A stretch of DNA of 64,000 bases from Flavobacterium subsaxonicum WB 4.1-42 = DSM 21790 (GTDB lineage: Bacteria > Bacteroidota > Bacteroidia > Flavobacteriales > Flavobacteriaceae), in NCBI RefSeq assembly GCF_000422725.1, contig NZ_KE383909.1, positions 605,178-669,177 on the forward strand, given 5' to 3'. The notes beneath the pieces are model-generated. The model did not search any database, was not told the origin of the DNA, and was given only the letters and a program-made list of their open reading frames with translations. Shown piece by piece: positions 35,917-46,025 of this stretch (its first letter is position 1; each line of letters opens with the position of its first letter). A program made the translations under genes and the position numbers.

Positions 35917-36858
35917 ATGACCGGAAATTCTAAAATAGCTATATATGGCGCACTGGCCGCTAACCTGGGCATTGCCGTTGTAAAATTTGTGGCAGCCTCT
36001 ATTACAGGTAGTTCGGCTATGATATCTGAAGGGATACACAGCACGGTAGACAGCGGTAACTCGCTACTATTACTCTTGGGAATGAAACGCAGCCAGCGCC
36101 CACCCGACAGGGGTCACCCTTTTGGGCACGGTAAAGAAATTTACTTCTGGTCGCTTATTGTTGCCATACTGGTGTTTTCGCTGGGTGGGGGTATGTCGGT
36201 TTACGAAGGTATCAGCCACATACAGCACCCTGAAGAATTAAAAGACCCGTTTTGGAACTACATTGTGCTTGTAGCCTCTATGTGTTTTGAAGGGGCATCG
36301 TTAATATATGCGGTGCGCGAGTTTAACAAAGGCCGAGGCAAGCTTGGCTTTTGGGAAGAGGTTGGCATGAGCAAAGACCCCGCCTTATTTGCTGTTATTT
36401 ACGAAGAAAGCGCCGCTATTGCCGGCCTGCTTATAGCGTTAACCGGTGTGTTCTTGGGGCACTACTTTAACAACCCGTTGTTCGATGCACTGGCATCGAT
36501 GCTTATTGGTGTAGTGCTTATTATTGTAGCCATTACTATGGTTAAAGAAAGCAAGGGCTTACTTGTAGGCGAAAGCGCCGACAGGGCTATTGTTACCGGT
36601 ATTTACGATCTGGTTAATAAAGAACCCAAGGTAAAAACGCTGTATTTTCCGTTAACCATGCACCTGGCACCCAACGAAATTTTACTGGCTTTAGATGTAG
36701 AATTTGATAAGGTTATGACGGTTAACGAGCTGTTTGGCACCATAAAAAAGCTGGAAGACCAGATAAAGGAGGCTTTTCCTAACGTAAAGAAAATATACAT
36801 TGAGGCCAAGAACTTTGATGGCCGCGAACGCCCCTGGATGGTAGATGCTGTGGATTAA
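35917..36858 (+). CDS. cation diffusion facilitator family transporter
   Basis: A 313-aa metal/proton antiporter of the CDF family. The first metal-binding pair is in HSTVDSGNSLL, where HxxxD replaces a two-Asp site in some members. Six transmembrane segments cover about residues 8-210, followed by a cytoplasmic C-terminal domain with conserved LAPNEILLALDVEF. Likely substrates are Zn2+, Fe2+ or Mn2+. It converges on the GAF histidine kinase, with a 4-nt overlap of stop codons. Confidence 0.9.
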   Translation: MTGNSKIAIYGALAANLGIAVVKFVAASITGSSAMISEGIHSTVDSGNSLLLLLGMKRSQRPPDRGHPFGHGKEIYFWSLIVAILVFSLGGGMSVYEGISHIQHPEELKDPFWNYIVLVASMCFEGASLIYAVREFNKGRGKLGFWEEVGMSKDPALFAVIYEESAAIAGLLIALTGVFLGHYFNNPLFDALASMLIGVVLIIVAITMVKESKGLLVGESADRAIVTGIYDLVNKEPKVKTLYFPLTMHLAPNEILLALDVEFDKVMTVNELFGTIKKLEDQIKEAFPNVKKIYIEAKNFDGRERPWMVDAVD

Positions 36859-38171
36859 TTAACGGGCAGGTAAATATCAAAGCGTGCGCCTTTATCTATT
36901 TCTCCATGTGCGGTAATAAGGCCGTTGTGGTTTTCTACAATACGTTTTACAATGGCTAAACCAATACCTGTACCCTTAAACTGCTGCCTGTCCTGCAGGC
37001 GCTGAAAGAGTTCGAAAATGCGGGTGCTGTACTTTTGGTCAAAGCCAATGCCGTTGTCTTCAATACGTATGTGGCAGTATTGTTTGTTGGGTATCAATTT
37101 AGGGTTGTCCAGGTTTTCTCCGAAGTCGATCACGCTGTGTATTTTAATGACTAAAGGCCTCTCAGGACTCGAAAATTTAAGCGAATTGCCCAGTATATTA
37201 TAAAGCAGTTGCCTGAACTGGAACGGAATAATAGTTGCCCTGCACATTTTGTCCGATTCTATAACCGCATTCTTATGGTGCAACTCTTCTTTAAGGTCCA
37301 GTTTTACCTCTTTTAAAATATCGTTAAGGTGGGTATCCTCAAAATTAAGGTCGGTTGTATTAGTGCGAGAATAGGCCAGCAGGTCGTTAATAAGCGTTTG
37401 CATACGCGCTGCAGCATTTTGCATGCGCTTAAAGTAATCTTTACCGGTTTCGCTTAAATTTTTACTTTCGCGCTCGCTTATAACAGCGGCAAAAGTTTGT
37501 ATCTTTCTAAGGGGTTCCTGCAAATCGTGACTGGAAATGTAGGCAAAAGCCTGTAGTTCCTTATTCATTTTTTCCAGGGCAGTGTTGTTCTCTTCAAGCT
37601 CCAGGGTGCGTAGCTGTACCTGTTTTTCGAGTTCGGCATTAAATGCTTTTTCTTCCTGCAACAATGTCTCCGTCTTTTTACCCGATTCAACTGCACTTAA
37701 GTGAAACGAAATAAGATCGGCAAAAAGCGTAAACATCCCCGTAACCTGCGGCGAACTCACAAAATGAGGGGCAGGGTCTATGGCGCACAACGTCCCAAAA
37801 AAAGTACCGTCTTTACGCATAATAGGCATAGAAATATAACTTTCAAAACCGTATTGCAAAGGGGTATGATGATTAAAAAACAAAGGGTCTTTAGCAACGT
37901 GGTCTATAATAACAGGTTTGTTATTTTCCCTTATTTCGTTGCAAATAGTAGTTTTAATTTCCAGCTCGTCGCCGGGTTTAAGTCCAAAACCAATGTCATC
38001 GCGGGCGGTGCAGGTAATCCAGCGCTCTTCGGTTACCCTTGCAACTGCAGCAAAGCCCATGCCTGTGGTCTGGCATATAACATCTAATAATTGGGTAATT
38101 ATAGGAATCTGCCCTATGTTATCTATATCTTCCTGAAAATTTTCGTCGGCCATTCTTGTAGATAAAATCAA
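36855..38171 (-). CDS. cytoplasmic GAF-domain histidine kinase
   Basis: A 438-aa sensor kinase without transmembrane helices. The GAF domain covers about residues 25-160, a coiled-coil linker 165-205, and the dimerisation helix holds H215 in SSHDLQEP. The ATPase domain has NILGNSLKFS (N box), IEDNGIGFD (G1) and GTGIGLAI (G2). The signal sensed by GAF is not known, and no response regulator is adjacent, so the partner lies elsewhere. An alternative start (MADENF, 38153) is possible. Confidence 0.92.
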   Translation of the reverse strand: MILSTRMADENFQEDIDNIGQIPIITQLLDVICQTTGMGFAAVARVTEERWITCTARDDIGFGLKPGDELEIKTTICNEIRENNKPVIIDHVAKDPLFFNHHTPLQYGFESYISMPIMRKDGTFFGTLCAIDPAPHFVSSPQVTGMFTLFADLISFHLSAVESGKKTETLLQEEKAFNAELEKQVQLRTLELEENNTALEKMNKELQAFAYISSHDLQEPLRKIQTFAAVISERESKNLSETGKDYFKRMQNAAARMQTLINDLLAYSRTNTTDLNFEDTHLNDILKEVKLDLKEELHHKNAVIESDKMCRATIIPFQFRQLLYNILGNSLKFSSPERPLVIKIHSVIDFGENLDNPKLIPNKQYCHIRIEDNGIGFDQKYSTRIFELFQRLQDRQQFKGTGIGLAIVKRIVENHNGLITAHGEIDKGARFDIYLPVN

Positions 38172-38726
38172 TGCTTAAAATTACTATTTATTTTTTAATT
38201 GTACACGCATACACTTATATAATTAAGAAGTGATGTTATAGTATTGCCCTAAATAAATACCAATAAAAGTTAAGAATTATAAAATTTTAACCGGCAAATA
38301 GCATTTTCAGGCAAAAATCGCTCTCCGCACTCTTTCTTACCACACGTGTATTTCTATCAAAAACCAAAATATCCCGACGAAATGCATCCGCACCTATACA
38401 ACACATCTCACTACACCGATGTAAAATTTAAAATTCCGGTTGATGTATACACAACCAGTGCTTTATCTAATACCTCCGCAAACACAGTTAGGCAGCTAAA
38501 TTGCTGTATTTTATAGCTAATTACTTACGCTGCTGCTACCTATACAACGCTACACATTTAGATTTCTTTAACATTACGTTAGCAAAATGCATTGCATTGT
38601 TTGATAAATTCGTAATTCAACCTTGCTGTAAATATCAATTCGTCAGCGCATTTAGCAATTGAATATCGAATTCAGAATTTGAATATTTTTAGACCATCCA
38701 ATTATTAACATTTAAAATTTACTATT
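38172..38726 (+). other. 555-bp gap before the GH81 gene, no gene found
   Basis: AT-rich, with no open frame longer than a few dozen codons on the reading strands and no RNA gene recognised. It must hold the promoter of the GH81 gene, but I could not identify a TAnnTTTG/TTG pair at a convincing distance. It may include a long 5-prime leader. Confidence 0.4.
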
Positions 38727-41700
38727 ATGAAACACATTTATTTGTGTGCCGCTGCGCTTGCTTTAGGTTTATGGCAGGCCAATGCGCAAACACCGGTGGC
38801 GGTAGGTTCGGGCAGTTATGCCAGTGCTGTACCCGCAGCTGAAGACATCGACTGGAATGAAGATGGCGTGGGAGACATCTTCCCCTTCATCAATACCCAG
38901 ACCATTTATGTACAACCCGGCGAAACCCGCCCAATACCCACTAACGACTGGTGGACGAGCCTTTTGGTAGAGCAGTATAGCGGCCTGTTGTGGGCCTATC
39001 CGTTAATGGTAGATGCCGAGAGCTACGGGCCGCGTATCTTTTTCCCCAACAGTTTTAGTGCCGATGGCAGCAACATTGTTTACGGTGGCAGTATGATGAT
39101 TAAAGCCACGGGTTACACGCCGGAGAAAGCCATTGCTAAAGACTGGAGCGACTGGGGCGTGGTAATGGGCATACCCGATGCAGCCCACAACAAAAACATA
39201 GATGTTACCATGGCACACGGCATACCGTTTGTATGGCTGCAAACCCAGGGCGTTAACCCGGAGCTTTCTTTTGATGCAGGGGCATCGTACCTTACGGCGG
39301 CGGGCACTGCGGTGCAGTTTCCTACCACAAGCTCTTTTGTGGTGCAAACCGATGGGCGCTATATGGGCGTACACCTGCCGGGCAATGCATCGGCAGAGAT
39401 ACAAAACCAGCAGTATGTGCAAATAGACCTGGGCAGCACGCAGCCCATTACCAAAGTAAGCCTAAATTGGGAGGCTGCCTTTGCCAAAGGCTATGGCATA
39501 CAGGTTTCAACCAACGGCAGTACATGGACATCTGTAGCTACCGAAACCAATGGTAACGGAGGTATTGATGATATTACCCTTAACACATCGGGCCGCTACG
39601 TTAGGGTAGTGTTTAACGAACGGGGAACCATCTATGCGTATTCGCTTTGGGAGGTATCGATATTTAACGGTGCCACACTGCTGTCTTTAAATAAAACGGC
39701 AACGGCAGCCTCTACAGAGGCTAATTATTTTGCCACCAGCCTTACCGATGGCAATACCGGCACGCGCTGGGCATCGGATGCATCGCAGTTCGAAAAATTA
39801 GTAATCAACACAGGTAACGGCGGCAGCTATTTTGTGGTATCGGCTTTGCACAATCCTGCCGAGCTTACTACGTATGAGACCTATGCTTTTAACCGCGTTA
39901 CCAATACACAGGTGCTTTATGATTATACAGCAGCTACCGGTAAGGTAGCCACCACATGGAATATTACCACCGCCAACCTAAAAGGGCAGGCTAACGGCAA
40001 TACCGTGCAGGGTTTCCTTCCGCATTTGTATTACAATGCAGCCAATACCGTAAACTTTAATACGCCAACGTATGTTAGCCCTCGTGGTACGTTAAAAACC
40101 GCCAACGGCAAGAGCTTTACGTTTACGTACGATTTTAACGGAATCATCCCCTCATACAATTCGCCTTACAGCAACAGTGCCGATGCGCACCCGTATGACG
40201 CCGATGTTATGTTTAACCTGCTTACCAATTTTTCTAAAAAGCAAGGTTATGGCGGCGATACCTACTGGGGTGGTAAAGACCTTGTAAATTATGCTAAATA
40301 CATGCTTATGGCTAAAGAGGTTAACCATCAGGCGTATGAATCGCTAAAGGCAAAAACCAAAGAGTCGTTGATTAACTGGCTAACCTACACCCCGGGCGAA
40401 ACGGAGAAATTCTTTGCACGCTACGACCGTTGGAAAGCCATTGTGGGCTTTAACGAGTCGTACGGGTCATCGCAATTTACAGACAACCATTTTCACTACG
40501 GCTATTTAATACAGGCATGTGCCATGTATGGTATGGTAGACCCGCAGTTTTTAACCGATTACGGACCTATGATTAAACTCGTGGCCCAACAATACGCCAA
40601 CTGGAACCGTAACGATACTTTTTTGCCGTACCTAAGAACGTTCGACCCTTGGATAGGCCACAGCTATGCAGGTGGCACCAGCTCTTCTACAGGTAATAAC
40701 CAGGAGTCGACATCTGAAGCCATGCAATCGTGGACAGGCTTGTTTTTATTGGGCGATATGCTTAACGATGAGTCTATTAGAGATGTTGGTGCTTTTGGTT
40801 ACACCACCGAATCTTTTGCTACGCTTGAATATTGGTTCGACTGGAAAAACCGCAACCTCCCGGCGGCTTACCCGCACGATGTAGTGGGGATACTCTCTAA
40901 CCAGGGCTTTGCGTATGGTACGTACTTTAGCGCCAGCCCTGTACACATTCATGGTATACAATACCTGCCTGTTAACCCAGGGTTTAAATACCTTGCCCGA
41001 GATAAGCAATGGGCGGCAGGGGAGTACGCTGATATGATGACCGAATCGGCCGCTATAGACGGCCACCAGAATGAACTTGATTTTGGCGACGACTGGGCGC
41101 ATGTAGCCCTTGGTTTCCGCCAGTTGTACGACCCGGAATATGTGGCCGGATTTATGGAAGATAACCTTGCCCTTGCGCCAACAAGCCCCGATTATATTAT
41201 GGATTATGAGGCTGCGGGAATGACGTACTATTACACCCATGCCAACCAAAACCTGGGCGATTTCTCGTTTAACTACAGGACCAACTTCCCTACAAGCAGC
41301 ACGTTCGAGGTTAACGGCACCTTTAGCCATGCCGTGGCGTATAACCCAACAGCTACCGCAAAAACCTGTACTATTTATAATTCGAGCAATGGGGTAGTGG
41401 GTAGCTTTACGGTACCGGCTTACACTATGGTAACATATCCGTCGCTGCCAACAACAGGGCAGCAGCCAACCGGATGCTATGGCCTGGCTCCCGTTGCGGC
41501 AACAGCAACATCGGGCGGCAACAGCATCGCTGCGGCTATAGACGGTAATCTTGGCTCACGTTGGGAAAGTGCCTTTGCCGACCCTCAAACCCTTACGGTA
41601 GACCTTGGTGTGTCATCGCACGTAGACGCCATTACCCTTAGCTGGGAGGCCGCCAACGCTAAAGACTACACCCTTAGCGGATCTGTAGACGGAAATACAT

Positions 41701-42545
41701 GGGCCCCCGTTGCAACAAAAACCAATATGGCAGCCGGAGCACGTACCGATGTGATAACTAACGTAAATGCCAACTACCGATACCTGCGCATGATAGGCAC
41801 AGCACGCACCATACCTTACGGTTATTCTATTTACGAATTCGAAGTGTGCGGTAGCGCGGCCTCTACGCCAACTACCAATTTTGTAACGTTACCGGCACAA
41901 ATTCAGGCCGAATCGTATACTGCACAAAGCGGCGTTCAGTTAGAAACTACTTCAGATACCGGTGCAGGGCAAAATGTGGGCTACATAGATACCAACGATT
42001 ATATGGACTACCAGGTGTATGCACCTACGGCAGGCAGCTATCCGGTACAGTTCAGGATATCGAGTCCGTATACCGGTACAAGTATTCAGCTACTTAGTAA
42101 CGGCAATGCAGTGGGCACTTACACGCTAACCAATACCGGCGGCTGGCAAACATGGCAAACCGTAAACGGTACGGTAACATTACCGGCAGGTAACCAAACG
42201 CTACGTGTAAAAGCTAACGTGGGCGGTTTTAACCTTAACTGGTTTAATGTGGGCAATGTAGGTAGCGGGCTGCGTTTTGGTAATTTAGGCACGGGAGAGA
42301 AGGAAACCGATGAGGTTTCGGGCTCATTTACCAGTGTTACCCAGATCTATCCTAATCCGGCACACAACTTAATCAATGTGGTAACAGATAAAGATGCCGA
42401 TGTAGCCATATATAACGTAAACGGCGCCCTGATTAAGCAACAGGCTGTTAAGCAGGGCGAAAGCCAGATAAACATAGAAGGCTTTGCCAGCGGTGTTTAT
42501 TTTGTTCGCGTAGGCCAGGAAACCTTTAAGCTTGCTGTCGAGTAA
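38727..42545 (+). CDS. T9SS-secreted GH81 endo-1,3-beta-glucanase with discoidin and CBM6 domains
   Basis: A 1272-aa secreted laminarinase-like enzyme with a signal peptide to about residue 21. GH81 begins with TNDWWTSLLVEQYSGLLWAYPL. The catalytic region has DNHFHYGY (D586) and NQESTSEA (E660, E664), the expected acid and base. A discoidin (F5/8C) domain is nested at about residues 226-356 in permuted order: the half with YVQIDLGS comes before the half with LNKTATA and GNTGTRWASD. After GH81 (to about residue 910) come a second discoidin domain in normal order, a CBM6 (IQAESY, YIDTNDYMDY, about 1050-1180) and a T9SS type A tail (IYPNPAHN onwards). Confidence 0.9.
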   Translation: MKHIYLCAAALALGLWQANAQTPVAVGSGSYASAVPAAEDIDWNEDGVGDIFPFINTQTIYVQPGETRPIPTNDWWTSLLVEQYSGLLWAYPLMVDAESYGPRIFFPNSFSADGSNIVYGGSMMIKATGYTPEKAIAKDWSDWGVVMGIPDAAHNKNIDVTMAHGIPFVWLQTQGVNPELSFDAGASYLTAAGTAVQFPTTSSFVVQTDGRYMGVHLPGNASAEIQNQQYVQIDLGSTQPITKVSLNWEAAFAKGYGIQVSTNGSTWTSVATETNGNGGIDDITLNTSGRYVRVVFNERGTIYAYSLWEVSIFNGATLLSLNKTATAASTEANYFATSLTDGNTGTRWASDASQFEKLVINTGNGGSYFVVSALHNPAELTTYETYAFNRVTNTQVLYDYTAATGKVATTWNITTANLKGQANGNTVQGFLPHLYYNAANTVNFNTPTYVSPRGTLKTANGKSFTFTYDFNGIIPSYNSPYSNSADAHPYDADVMFNLLTNFSKKQGYGGDTYWGGKDLVNYAKYMLMAKEVNHQAYESLKAKTKESLINWLTYTPGETEKFFARYDRWKAIVGFNESYGSSQFTDNHFHYGYLIQACAMYGMVDPQFLTDYGPMIKLVAQQYANWNRNDTFLPYLRTFDPWIGHSYAGGTSSSTGNNQESTSEAMQSWTGLFLLGDMLNDESIRDVGAFGYTTESFATLEYWFDWKNRNLPAAYPHDVVGILSNQGFAYGTYFSASPVHIHGIQYLPVNPGFKYLARDKQWAAGEYADMMTESAAIDGHQNELDFGDDWAHVALGFRQLYDPEYVAGFMEDNLALAPTSPDYIMDYEAAGMTYYYTHANQNLGDFSFNYRTNFPTSSTFEVNGTFSHAVAYNPTATAKTCTIYNSSNGVVGSFTVPAYTMVTYPSLPTTGQQPTGCYGLAPVAATATSGGNSIAAAIDGNLGSRWESAFADPQTLTVDLGVSSHVDAITLSWEAANAKDYTLSGSVDGNTWAPVATKTNMAAGARTDVITNVNANYRYLRMIGTARTIPYGYSIYEFEVCGSAASTPTTNFVTLPAQIQAESYTAQSGVQLETTSDTGAGQNVGYIDTNDYMDYQVYAPTAGSYPVQFRISSPYTGTSIQLLSNGNAVGTYTLTNTGGWQTWQTVNGTVTLPAGNQTLRVKANVGGFNLNWFNVGNVGSGLRFGNLGTGEKETDEVSGSFTSVTQIYPNPAHNLINVVTDKDADVAIYNVNGALIKQQAVKQGESQINIEGFASGVYFVRVGQETFKLAVE

Positions 42546-42570
42546 CTTTATATAGACCAATTTTGTTAAG

Positions 42571-42595
42571 CAACCCCACCTAAAAAGTGGGGTTG
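42571..42595 (+). terminator. terminator of the GH81 gene
   Basis: A perfect 9-bp stem CAACCCCAC/GTGGGGTTG with a 7-nt loop and a short T-rich tail, 25 nt after the stop codon. Confidence 0.8.
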
Positions 42596-42714
42596 TTTGC
42601 GTTTATAATGTAGTTGCTTCCCTTAATGATAGGACTATCAGCTACGATAGTAGTTAAATACCGCTTAGTATTAGACATAGTTTTGTTTTAAAATCTATTA
42701 ACGAATTTTAAATT

Positions 42715-43320
42715 ATGAAACTACTTAATATTGTAAGCAGCATTAAAGGAGATGCATCGTATAGCATACAACTATCTAATGCCATTATAGAAAGCATAAA
42801 AAAAGTACACCCCGATACCACCGTGCTAACCCGCGATTTGGCGCACAACCCTTTTCCGCATTTAGAGGAGACGCACATACAGTCGTTCTTTACCCCGGCC
42901 GAAAACCATACCGAAGCGCATAAGGCAGCCATTAAGCACTCTAACATCGCTGTCGCCGAACTTTTTGATACGGATGTGATTGTAATTGGCGTGCCGTTTT
43001 ACAATTTCGGCATACCATCTACCCTAAAATCGTGGATAGACCATATTTGCAGGGCAGGTATTACCTTTAGCTATGCTGACGGAACCCCTAAAGGCCTTGT
43101 AACCGGTAAAAAAGTATTTTTAGCGGTTGCTTCGGGTGGTATATATTCGGAAGGCCATATGACGGGCTATGACTTTGCCGAACCGTACCTGCGCACAACA
43201 TTAGGCTTTTTAGGCATGACCGATGTTACCACCTTTAGGTTAGAAGGTGTTAACTACCCAGATAATACCGATGCTGCCGTTGCCAAAGCGTTCGGGCTGG
43301 TAGAGGCATTTGATTTCTAA
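42715..43320 (+). CDS. FMN-dependent NADH-azoreductase/NAD(P)H oxidoreductase
   Basis: A 201-aa flavodoxin-fold quinone/azo reductase. The FMN-binding region includes SSIKGDASYS, PFYNFGIPSTLKSWIDH and ASGGIYS, which are typical of the AzoR family. It reduces quinones or azo bonds with NAD(P)H. It is a single-gene unit between two terminators. Confidence 0.9.
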   Translation: MKLLNIVSSIKGDASYSIQLSNAIIESIKKVHPDTTVLTRDLAHNPFPHLEETHIQSFFTPAENHTEAHKAAIKHSNIAVAELFDTDVIVIGVPFYNFGIPSTLKSWIDHICRAGITFSYADGTPKGLVTGKKVFLAVASGGIYSEGHMTGYDFAEPYLRTTLGFLGMTDVTTFRLEGVNYPDNTDAAVAKAFGLVEAFDF

Positions 43321-43348
43321 ATAATTGTTCTGTTTTATATAGGAAAGG

Positions 43349-43376
43349 CCGGGGTGTAGTGCTCCGGTTTTTTTTT
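43349..43376 (+). terminator. terminator of the azoreductase gene
   Basis: A six-pair stem CCGGGG/CTCCGG with one G-U pair and a 7-nt loop, followed by T9. Confidence 0.65.
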
Positions 43377-43490
43377 GTTTAAGGCAGAGTGGACATGTCG
43401 TTAAAAACATTTTAATGGCTATCTCTGCTAACCGCTACATTAAAATAATTTAGCCCATTGTTACAGCACCCCAATTGCTACATTAATAAA

Positions 43491-43521
43491 TTGCGCCATT
43501 GATAAATTAAAATTATCTTTG
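43491..43521 (+). promoter_or_regulatory. promoter of the PurM-like gene
   Basis: TTG at 43491-43493, a 20-nt spacer, then TATCTTTG at 43514-43521, a full match to the -33/-7 pattern of Bacteroidota. The ATG is 27 nt downstream. Confidence 0.65.
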
Positions 43522-43547
43522 CCCGCAGCAACACAAACCGTTACATA

Positions 43548-44726
43548 ATGAGTTCTGATACCAGCAAACGCTATAGCCAAAGGGGAGTTTCGGCTTCTAA
43601 AGAAGATGTGCACAACGCCATAAAAAACATAGATAAAGGCCTGTTTCCTAAAGCTTTTTGCAAAATTGTGCCCGATTACCTTACGGGAGATAACAATTAT
43701 TGCCTTATTATGCATGCCGATGGCGCGGGTACAAAATCGTCCCTTGCCTATATGTACTGGAAAGAAACCGGCGATATATCGGTTTGGAAAGGTATAGCAC
43801 AGGATGCCCTGATTATGAATATAGACGACCTGCTTTGCGTAGGTGCTGCAGATAATATAATGCTTAGCAGCACTATTGGCCGTAATAAAAATGTTATTCC
43901 GGGCGAGGTGCTTTCGGCCATTATTAATGGTACCGAAGAACTTATAGAAGAGCTTAAAACTTTTGGTGTTACCATACATTCTACCGGTGGCGAAACCGCC
44001 GATGTGGGCGATTTAGTGCGTACCATTATTGTAGATAGTACTGTTACAGCGCGTATTAAGCGCAGCAACGTTATAGATAACGCCAACATACAGCCGGGGG
44101 ATGTTATTGTAGGCCTTGCCTCTTTTGGGCAGGCAAGCTACGAAAAAGGCTATAACGGCGGTATGGGCAGCAACGGGTTAACATCGGCACGCCATGATGT
44201 GTTTAACAACTACCTGGCAGCTAAATACCCGGAAAGTTTTGATGCGGCAGTTCCGTCAGACCTTGTGTACTCAGGTAACGTAAAACTGACCGATGAGGTA
44301 GCCAACAGCCCTATAGATGCGGGTAAACTGGTACTTTCGCCAACGCGTACCTATGCACCCATCATCAAAAAAATATTGGAGAAATATACTCCGCAGGATA
44401 TTCATGGTATGGTACATTGCAGTGGTGGTGCACAAACCAAGGTGCTGCACTTTGTAGACAACGTACACGTGGTTAAGGATAATTTATTCCCCGTTCCGCC
44501 ATTATTCAAGCTGATTCAGGAGCAAAGTGGTACCGACTGGAAAGAAATGTACCAGGTATTTAACTGTGGCCACCGTATGGAGGTTTATGTTCCGGAAGCA
44601 TTGGCTCAGGATATAATCGATATTTCTAAGTCGTTTAACGTAGACGCGCAAATTGTGGGCAGGGTTGAGGCTTCAGACGCTAAAAAACTGACCATTACCA
44701 GCGAATACGGTACTTTTGAATACTAA
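43548..44726 (+). CDS. purM: phosphoribosylformylglycinamidine cyclo-ligase (AIR synthase), PurM-like
   Basis: A 392-aa ATP-dependent enzyme of purine synthesis that closes the imidazole ring to give AIR. The N-terminal part has KRYSQRGVSASKEDVHNAI, HADGAGTKSSLAY, QDALIMNIDDLLCVGA and STGGETADVGD. The C-terminal part has NGGMGSNGLTSARH and CSGGAQTK. The protein is longer than E. coli PurM (about 345 aa), as is usual in Flavobacteria. It has its own promoter and a downstream terminator. Confidence 0.92.
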   Translation: MSSDTSKRYSQRGVSASKEDVHNAIKNIDKGLFPKAFCKIVPDYLTGDNNYCLIMHADGAGTKSSLAYMYWKETGDISVWKGIAQDALIMNIDDLLCVGAADNIMLSSTIGRNKNVIPGEVLSAIINGTEELIEELKTFGVTIHSTGGETADVGDLVRTIIVDSTVTARIKRSNVIDNANIQPGDVIVGLASFGQASYEKGYNGGMGSNGLTSARHDVFNNYLAAKYPESFDAAVPSDLVYSGNVKLTDEVANSPIDAGKLVLSPTRTYAPIIKKILEKYTPQDIHGMVHCSGGAQTKVLHFVDNVHVVKDNLFPVPPLFKLIQEQSGTDWKEMYQVFNCGHRMEVYVPEALAQDIIDISKSFNVDAQIVGRVEASDAKKLTITSEYGTFEY

Positions 44727-44730
44727 CATT

Positions 44731-44776
44731 AATGGAACGCGGATGACGCGGATTTAAGCAGATTCACACGGATTTC
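44731..44776. repeat. dispersed repeat containing GGAACGCGGATG
   Basis: Repeated ACGCGGAT-like units just after the purM stop. The same core appears inverted in the repeat at 45805-45939. It is non-coding and probably a REP-like element. Confidence 0.6.
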
Positions 44777-44791
44777 TTTATATTATATAAC

Positions 44792-44828
44792 AAACAGCCA
44801 TCTTTACGGATGGCTGTTTTGTTGTTTT
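44792..44828 (+). terminator. terminator of the purM gene
   Basis: A perfect 11-bp stem AAACAGCCATC/GATGGCTGTTT with a 6-nt loop, followed by a T-rich tail. Confidence 0.85.
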
Positions 44829-44865
44829 AAGTATGCTGTGTCATTTTAAGCGAAGTGTAACATAC

Positions 44866-45768
44866 TTACACAGAAGCACTAACAGCCTTCATCTTCAAGT
44901 AGCTTCCTATGTTAAACACCGCAATAGAAACCACTATAAGCGAGTAGGCCGCTATTTGCATAGCAGATATTTCTTCGCCATAGTAAAAGGCGGCTAAAAA
45001 GAACCCTATAAGCGGGTTAATATACAGCATAATACCCAGTGTAGACGAACTGATGCCCTTTAATGCAAACAGGTTAAGCAGCATAGGGGTAATGGTAAAA
45101 AATATGGCAATTATAAGTATGTAGCTGTAAAATACCGCTTCGGTAGGTAATGGGCCACTATACACCGGGTAAAACGGCAGTAGTATTATAGATGTTATAA
45201 GCAACTGAACCGACAGCAACAGAAATTTATCAATGCCTTCAAACTTTTTTTGCAACACTAAATACAACGCATAGCTAATAGCTACTATAAAGCTGTAAAA
45301 CACATCGTTAAAGCTGTTGTAAGACAACATAATGCATCCAATAAAGCTTAGCCCCACTGCACTCCATTGCAGCCTGCTTAGCTGTTCTTTTAATATTAAA
45401 AAGGCACAAACCGTAGTAAGTATTGGGCACAGCAGGTACGAGAAGGATGCCGCCTTTACGCTAATGTGATTCATTACAAAAATAAAAAAGAACCAGTTGG
45501 CACAAAGCAATAACGAACTTATTACGGTGATAATAAGTAGGTTTTTACGTTTTTTGGGTTCAAGCAGCATAAAGCTGGCCCTGCTTTCGGCAATATTCTT
45601 TCGCCTGAAAAGTAAGTTGGTAAGCCACATAAGCACCACACAAAAAAAGATGCGGTAAAACAATATATCCGGCGATGGGTAGGCCTGTAACGGCTTGAGC
45701 ACAAAGCTAAAAAATCCCCAAATTATAAATGCGGTAATAGCGGCAAGGTAGTATTTCGGGAATTTCAT
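44866..45768 (-). CDS. RarD/EamA family transporter
   Basis: A 300-aa membrane protein with about ten transmembrane segments in two EamA halves. The early PSPDILFYRIFFCVVLMW is typical of RarD-type proteins, which were named for chloramphenicol sensitivity in E. coli. The substrate is unknown. It is flanked on both sides by related REP-like repeats. Confidence 0.88.
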   Translation of the reverse strand: MKFPKYYLAAITAFIIWGFFSFVLKPLQAYPSPDILFYRIFFCVVLMWLTNLLFRRKNIAESRASFMLLEPKKRKNLLIITVISSLLLCANWFFFIFVMNHISVKAASFSYLLCPILTTVCAFLILKEQLSRLQWSAVGLSFIGCIMLSYNSFNDVFYSFIVAISYALYLVLQKKFEGIDKFLLLSVQLLITSIILLPFYPVYSGPLPTEAVFYSYILIIAIFFTITPMLLNLFALKGISSSTLGIMLYINPLIGFFLAAFYYGEEISAMQIAAYSLIVVSIAVFNIGSYLKMKAVSASV

Positions 45769-45804
45769 TTAACAAATTTTCGGCAAATTTAATCAATTAT
45801 ATGA

Positions 45805-45939
45805 TATGGAATGCGGATGAAACGGATGCTTCGTACCCAGATTTACATACCTAAATCAATAATTTTAGCAACCGTATGATAATAAGAGAAATCCGTTAAA
45901 TCCGCGATTGCGAAGCATCCGTGCCATCCGCGTTCCATC
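45805..45939. repeat. long inverted repeat, REP-like
   Basis: Arms at 45805-45835 and 45909-45939 match as reverse complements over most positions, with the shared core GGATGCTTCG. The right arm, inverted, carries the same GGAACGCGGATG core as the repeat at 44731. It lies between the divergent RarD and VOC genes. Confidence 0.7.
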
Positions 45940-46025
45940 TAAAATATTCCATAGTAATAATAATTTTAAAAAATTAAAAAACGTTCTATAAATCACTAAC
46001 TTAGCAATTCTCTTACCTGCCGTGC

